This document shows positions 61,569 to 64,000 of a DNA stretch of 64,000 nucleotides, in pieces. Every line of letters starts with the position of its first letter. Positions within the stretch are counted from its first letter, which is position 1. The notes beneath the pieces are model-generated. The model saw only the letters and a list, made by a program, of their open reading frames with translations. It was not told the DNA's origin and ran no database searches. The DNA comes from a bacterium (GTDB lineage Bacteria > Myxococcota_A > UBA9160 > UBA4427), in contig JANSYR010000023.1 in assembly GCA_024742285.1 (NCBI GenBank), forward strand, positions 1-64,000, given 5' to 3'. The position numbers and the translations under genes are program-made.

Positions 61569-62528
61569 TCAGAGCTCCTGGGAAACGCGGTCGACGATTC
61601 GCTTCATGCGGGGGTGGGCGATCAGCGCGAGCGTGTCGCCGGAGGCGACGAGCTGCTGGATCTCCGGGTCCTGGGCGAGCGCCTGGATCTCGGGGTCTCG
61701 GTGGAGGCGGGCGATCTTCGGGGCGACGTCGCCGAGAACGCCCGACAAGGTTTCGCGGAAGGCCTGGGGATCCTCCCGGGCGTCGTCGCCCACGAGGCCG
61801 AGGTCCGCGAAGCGGCCACGCACTTCCGGGTCGAGGACCATCGAGCGCATCGCGTTGCGGTTCATGGCGTAGTCGATCGAGCCGTTCTGGATCAGCGTCC
61901 AGAAGAGCTTGTCCGAGAAGAGCTGGTCGAGGCGCTCGTCCTCGAGAATCGACTGCACGCTCCCGAGGGTCCGGCCCGGGCGCGCGGCGATCCGAGCCGC
62001 GATCTCTCCGGCGGCACCGGCATCGGAGAGCGCGGACGAGACGACGGACTCGACCAGGTCGCCGGTCGCCGCCGTCACCGTCGACGATTCCGTCTCCGGG
62101 AGCGCGGCCAGACCGTCGACGGCACCGAGGTCCCGGGCCGCGTCGAGCCAGCTCACGAGCACCGCGAGCAGGACCACGATCAGGCTGCCCCGGGCGACGC
62201 CGAAGACGCCGCCGAGCCCGCGATCGAAGGGACCCCGCGGCACGCCATCGACGCGCTCGGCGTCCCAGGCGACCAGGAGGTCCCCCGCGCTGCTCACGAC
62301 CAGCCAGGCCAGCACGAAGCCGATCGTGCCGGCGATCGCGGGGGCGACCAGCGACGAGACGACCAGGGTCCGCTCGACCCAGCCGGCGAGATGGACCGCG
62401 CCGAGCAGGCCGCCGCCGTAGCCACAAGCGAGGCCCGCGAGGCCGGTGCCCGAGACGACGGCGCCACGCCAGGCGCCGAGCGCGGCCATCGCGAGCAGGA
62501 CGAGTCCGAACAGGAAGTCGAAGAGCAT
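61569..62528 (-). CDS. cvpA: CvpA-family membrane protein
   Basis: A 319-residue protein. The first 165 residues carry four membrane helices in the CvpA pattern (MLFDFLFGLVLLAMAALGAWRG, then LVAPAIAGTIGFVLAWLVV and GGVFGVARGSLIVVLLAVL). The rest is a soluble helical domain with repeated DPEIQALAQDPEIQQL, not found in E. coli CvpA (162 residues). CvpA is linked to envelope homeostasis and colicin V release. ATG at 62528 with GGAGAGGAC upstream. Confidence 0.8.
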   Translation of the reverse strand: MLFDFLFGLVLLAMAALGAWRGAVVSGTGLAGLACGYGGGLLGAVHLAGWVERTLVVSSLVAPAIAGTIGFVLAWLVVSSAGDLLVAWDAERVDGVPRGPFDRGLGGVFGVARGSLIVVLLAVLVSWLDAARDLGAVDGLAALPETESSTVTAATGDLVESVVSSALSDAGAAGEIAARIAARPGRTLGSVQSILEDERLDQLFSDKLFWTLIQNGSIDYAMNRNAMRSMVLDPEVRGRFADLGLVGDDAREDPQAFRETLSGVLGDVAPKIARLHRDPEIQALAQDPEIQQLVASGDTLALIAHPRMKRIVDRVSQEL

Positions 62529-62617
62529 GTCCTCTCCATCGACCCGACGCGAATCGGGCTGAAACCCGGGCCGCGGGGCCCGCCCGGGAGCACGTTGATC
62601 GGAGCCTGAGCGCCCTC

Positions 62618-64000
62618 TCAGGGCCCTGGACAGACCCCCGTCGTCCCCAGGCAGGCGTCCAGCCAGGCCTCCGCGACCGCCGCCGGCGCCCGGCCCTCGA
62701 GGTCGACCCGCGCGTTCATCCGTCGCATCGCCGGTGCATCGATCCGCCCCTCGAGCGCCCGCAGGGCCAGGGCGATCCGCGGCGCCCGCTCGACGAACGC
62801 GGCGCTGGCGAGCACGACGGCGTCGTAGGGCGGAATCACGCGGCGATCGTCTTCGAGGACCGCGAGCCCATCGGCTTCGATCCGCCCGTCGGTCGAGTAG
62901 GCGCTGATCACATCGCCGCTCTCCGACCGGAGTGCCTCGTACATCAGGCTCGCGTCCATGGCGCGTTCCTCCGCGAAGCGCAGCGAATAGCGTTCCTCGA
63001 TCGCGCGCCACTCCGGGCGCTCGAAGAACTCGAAATCACCGAGGATCTCGAGTCCGCCGGCGATCGGCGCGAGGTCGCTGATCCGCCTGACCCGGCGCGC
63101 GCGCGCATCGTCCCCGCGCATCGCCAGGCAGTAGGTGTTCTCGAAGCCGAGGGCGGCGAGGAGGACGACGCCGTGCTCCGCCGCCAGCCGTGCGCGCACC
63201 TCCTCGAGCACGGCCGCGCGATCTGCCCCGGCCTGCGTCCGACGCAGGATCGTCGCCCAGATCGTGCCCGTGTAGTCGACGTAGAGATCGAGGTCCCCGG
63301 CCGCCAGCGCGTCGAAGGCCACCGTCGACCCGAGCGAGGGCACCTCGGTGGTCTCGCGCGCGCCGGCCTCCTCCGCGACGCCGGCCAGGATCCGCGCCAG
63401 GACGTACTGCTCCGTGAAGCTCTTCGCGCCGATCCGGACGGCGGGGCCGCTCGCGTTCGCGGTCTCCGTGTCCGTCCGCGTGCCGTATCCGAGCGCGCCG
63501 AGCGCGATCGTCGAGACGAGCAGCGCCGCAGCCCCGATTCGTGCGCGGGAACGCCGCTCGAAGCCGGTCTCCGCGAGGCGCACCACCCCGTCGAGCACGA
63601 TCGCCAGCACCGCCGCCGCCGCGCTCCCGAGCAGCACCGCCGATAAGTTCCGCGTCTGTAAACCCGCGAAGATCGGGTTGCCGAGACTCGTCCCGCCGAC
63701 CGGCGTCGCGAGGGTCGCCATCCCGACGACCCAGACCGTCGCCGTCCGCAGGCCCGCCACGATCGTGGGAAGCGCGAGTGGGAGCTCCACCTGCCAGAGC
63801 ACCTCCCGCGGATCCATCCCCACGCCCCGGGCCGCCTCGACCAGATCCGCGTCGACGCCGACCAACCCGGTCACGGTGTTGCGCAGCATCGGCAGCACGC
63901 TGTAGAGCGCGAGCGCGAGCACGGCGGGCAGGAAGCCGATACTCGGCACCGGGCCGAGGCCCAGGCCGTCGGTGATCGTCGCGAGCCCGGCGAGCGCCGG
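62618..64000 (-). CDS. osmoprotectant ABC transporter permease/substrate-binding fusion (5' end outside window)
   Basis: The frame is open to the right edge; 460 residues are visible. The first part is a BPD-type permease (RGVGMDPREVLWQVELPLALPTIVAGLRTATVW is the EAA loop region), the second (from about residue 185) an OpuAC/ProX-like binding domain (VRIGAKSFTEQYVLARIL, LYVDYTGTIWATIL). Such fused OpuC/ProWX-type proteins import glycine betaine, choline or carnitine. The ATP-binding partner would lie further right. Ends with two Cys in DACLGTTGVC. Confidence 0.88.
   Translation of the reverse strand, partial: PALAGLATITDGLGLGPVPSIGFLPAVLALALYSVLPMLRNTVTGLVGVDADLVEAARGVGMDPREVLWQVELPLALPTIVAGLRTATVWVVGMATLATPVGGTSLGNPIFAGLQTRNLSAVLLGSAAAAVLAIVLDGVVRLAETGFERRSRARIGAAALLVSTIALGALGYGTRTDTETANASGPAVRIGAKSFTEQYVLARILAGVAEEAGARETTEVPSLGSTVAFDALAAGDLDLYVDYTGTIWATILRRTQAGADRAAVLEEVRARLAAEHGVVLLAALGFENTYCLAMRGDDARARRVRRISDLAPIAGGLEILGDFEFFERPEWRAIEERYSLRFAEERAMDASLMYEALRSESGDVISAYSTDGRIEADGLAVLEDDRRVIPPYDAVVLASAAFVERAPRIALALRALEGRIDAPAMRRMNARVDLEGRAPAAVAEAWLDACLGTTGVCPGP

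Noticed and set aside
61467-62609. 380-residue plus-strand frame opposite cvpA
   Set aside because: Low-complexity shadow of cvpA; overlaps the terminator hairpin.

Overview
This 64 kb window is GC-rich and densely coded. Its content points to a Gram-negative bacterium of the deltaproteobacterial grade (Myxococcota, Desulfobacterota or Binatota-like); this is inferred from content and gene order only. Supporting markers are LptD, LapA, IHF, a TolQ/ExbB-type channel, DsbD-like electron transfer, an exosortase, and a long co-oriented block running pheA-hisC-tyrA-rpsA-ihfB-lapA-lapB-mutS-amidase-glnD-xerD-pcnB/cca-scpA-scpB-rlu. GTG and TTG starts and 4-bp stop/start overlaps (ATGA, GTGA, TTGA) are very common and point to translational coupling.

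Left part, about 1-21 kb: the 3' scrap of an IS integrase; yjbQ; a HelD-like helicase with its own sigma70-like promoter; a three-gene cassette of a zinc-ribbon ExbB/TolQ-like channel subunit with two paralogous ExbD-like stators; a divergent PEGA/EF-hand membrane protein; an orphan NarL-type regulator; an OmpA-like protein; an FtsH-peptidase-like protein that has lost its zinc histidines; a metallo-beta-lactamase-fold enzyme; a coupled set of M3 oligopeptidase, alkyltransferase-like protein, small acidic protein and CCA-type nucleotidyltransferase; a solute:sodium symporter; an SRAP protein whose start region is tandemly repeated; and a DUF368 lipid-carrier transporter.

Central part, about 19.6-39.2 kb: an almost continuous minus-strand block for aromatic amino acid synthesis, ribosomal protein S1, nucleoid and envelope proteins, mismatch repair, cell-wall amidase, nitrogen signalling (GlnD), chromosome-dimer resolution (XerD), tRNA end processing, condensin accessory proteins (ScpAB) and rRNA pseudouridylation. 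It is followed by a plus-strand diguanylate cyclase and coaE.

Right part, about 42-64 kb: a complete trpEGDCFBA operon behind a good sigma70-like promoter; lptD; a cNMP-binding regulator with a thioredoxin-like protein and a CcdA/DsbD-like membrane protein; dtd and dcd; a 191-bp palindromic MITE-like element next to a glycerophosphodiester phosphodiesterase gene; a methyltransferase; queG coupled to a stand-alone exosortase; a PilZ-cNMP fusion protein; a sulfotransferase; a 54-residue PqqA-like precursor peptide with no pqq genes nearby; cvpA; and the 3' part of an osmoprotectant ABC permease/binding-protein fusion that runs off the right edge.

Most of the window is housekeeping. The best leads for something undescribed are the zinc-ribbon ExbB with an asymmetric ExbD pair, the orphan PqqA-like peptide, the palindromic element at 55.3-55.5 kb and the repeated start region of the SRAP gene.
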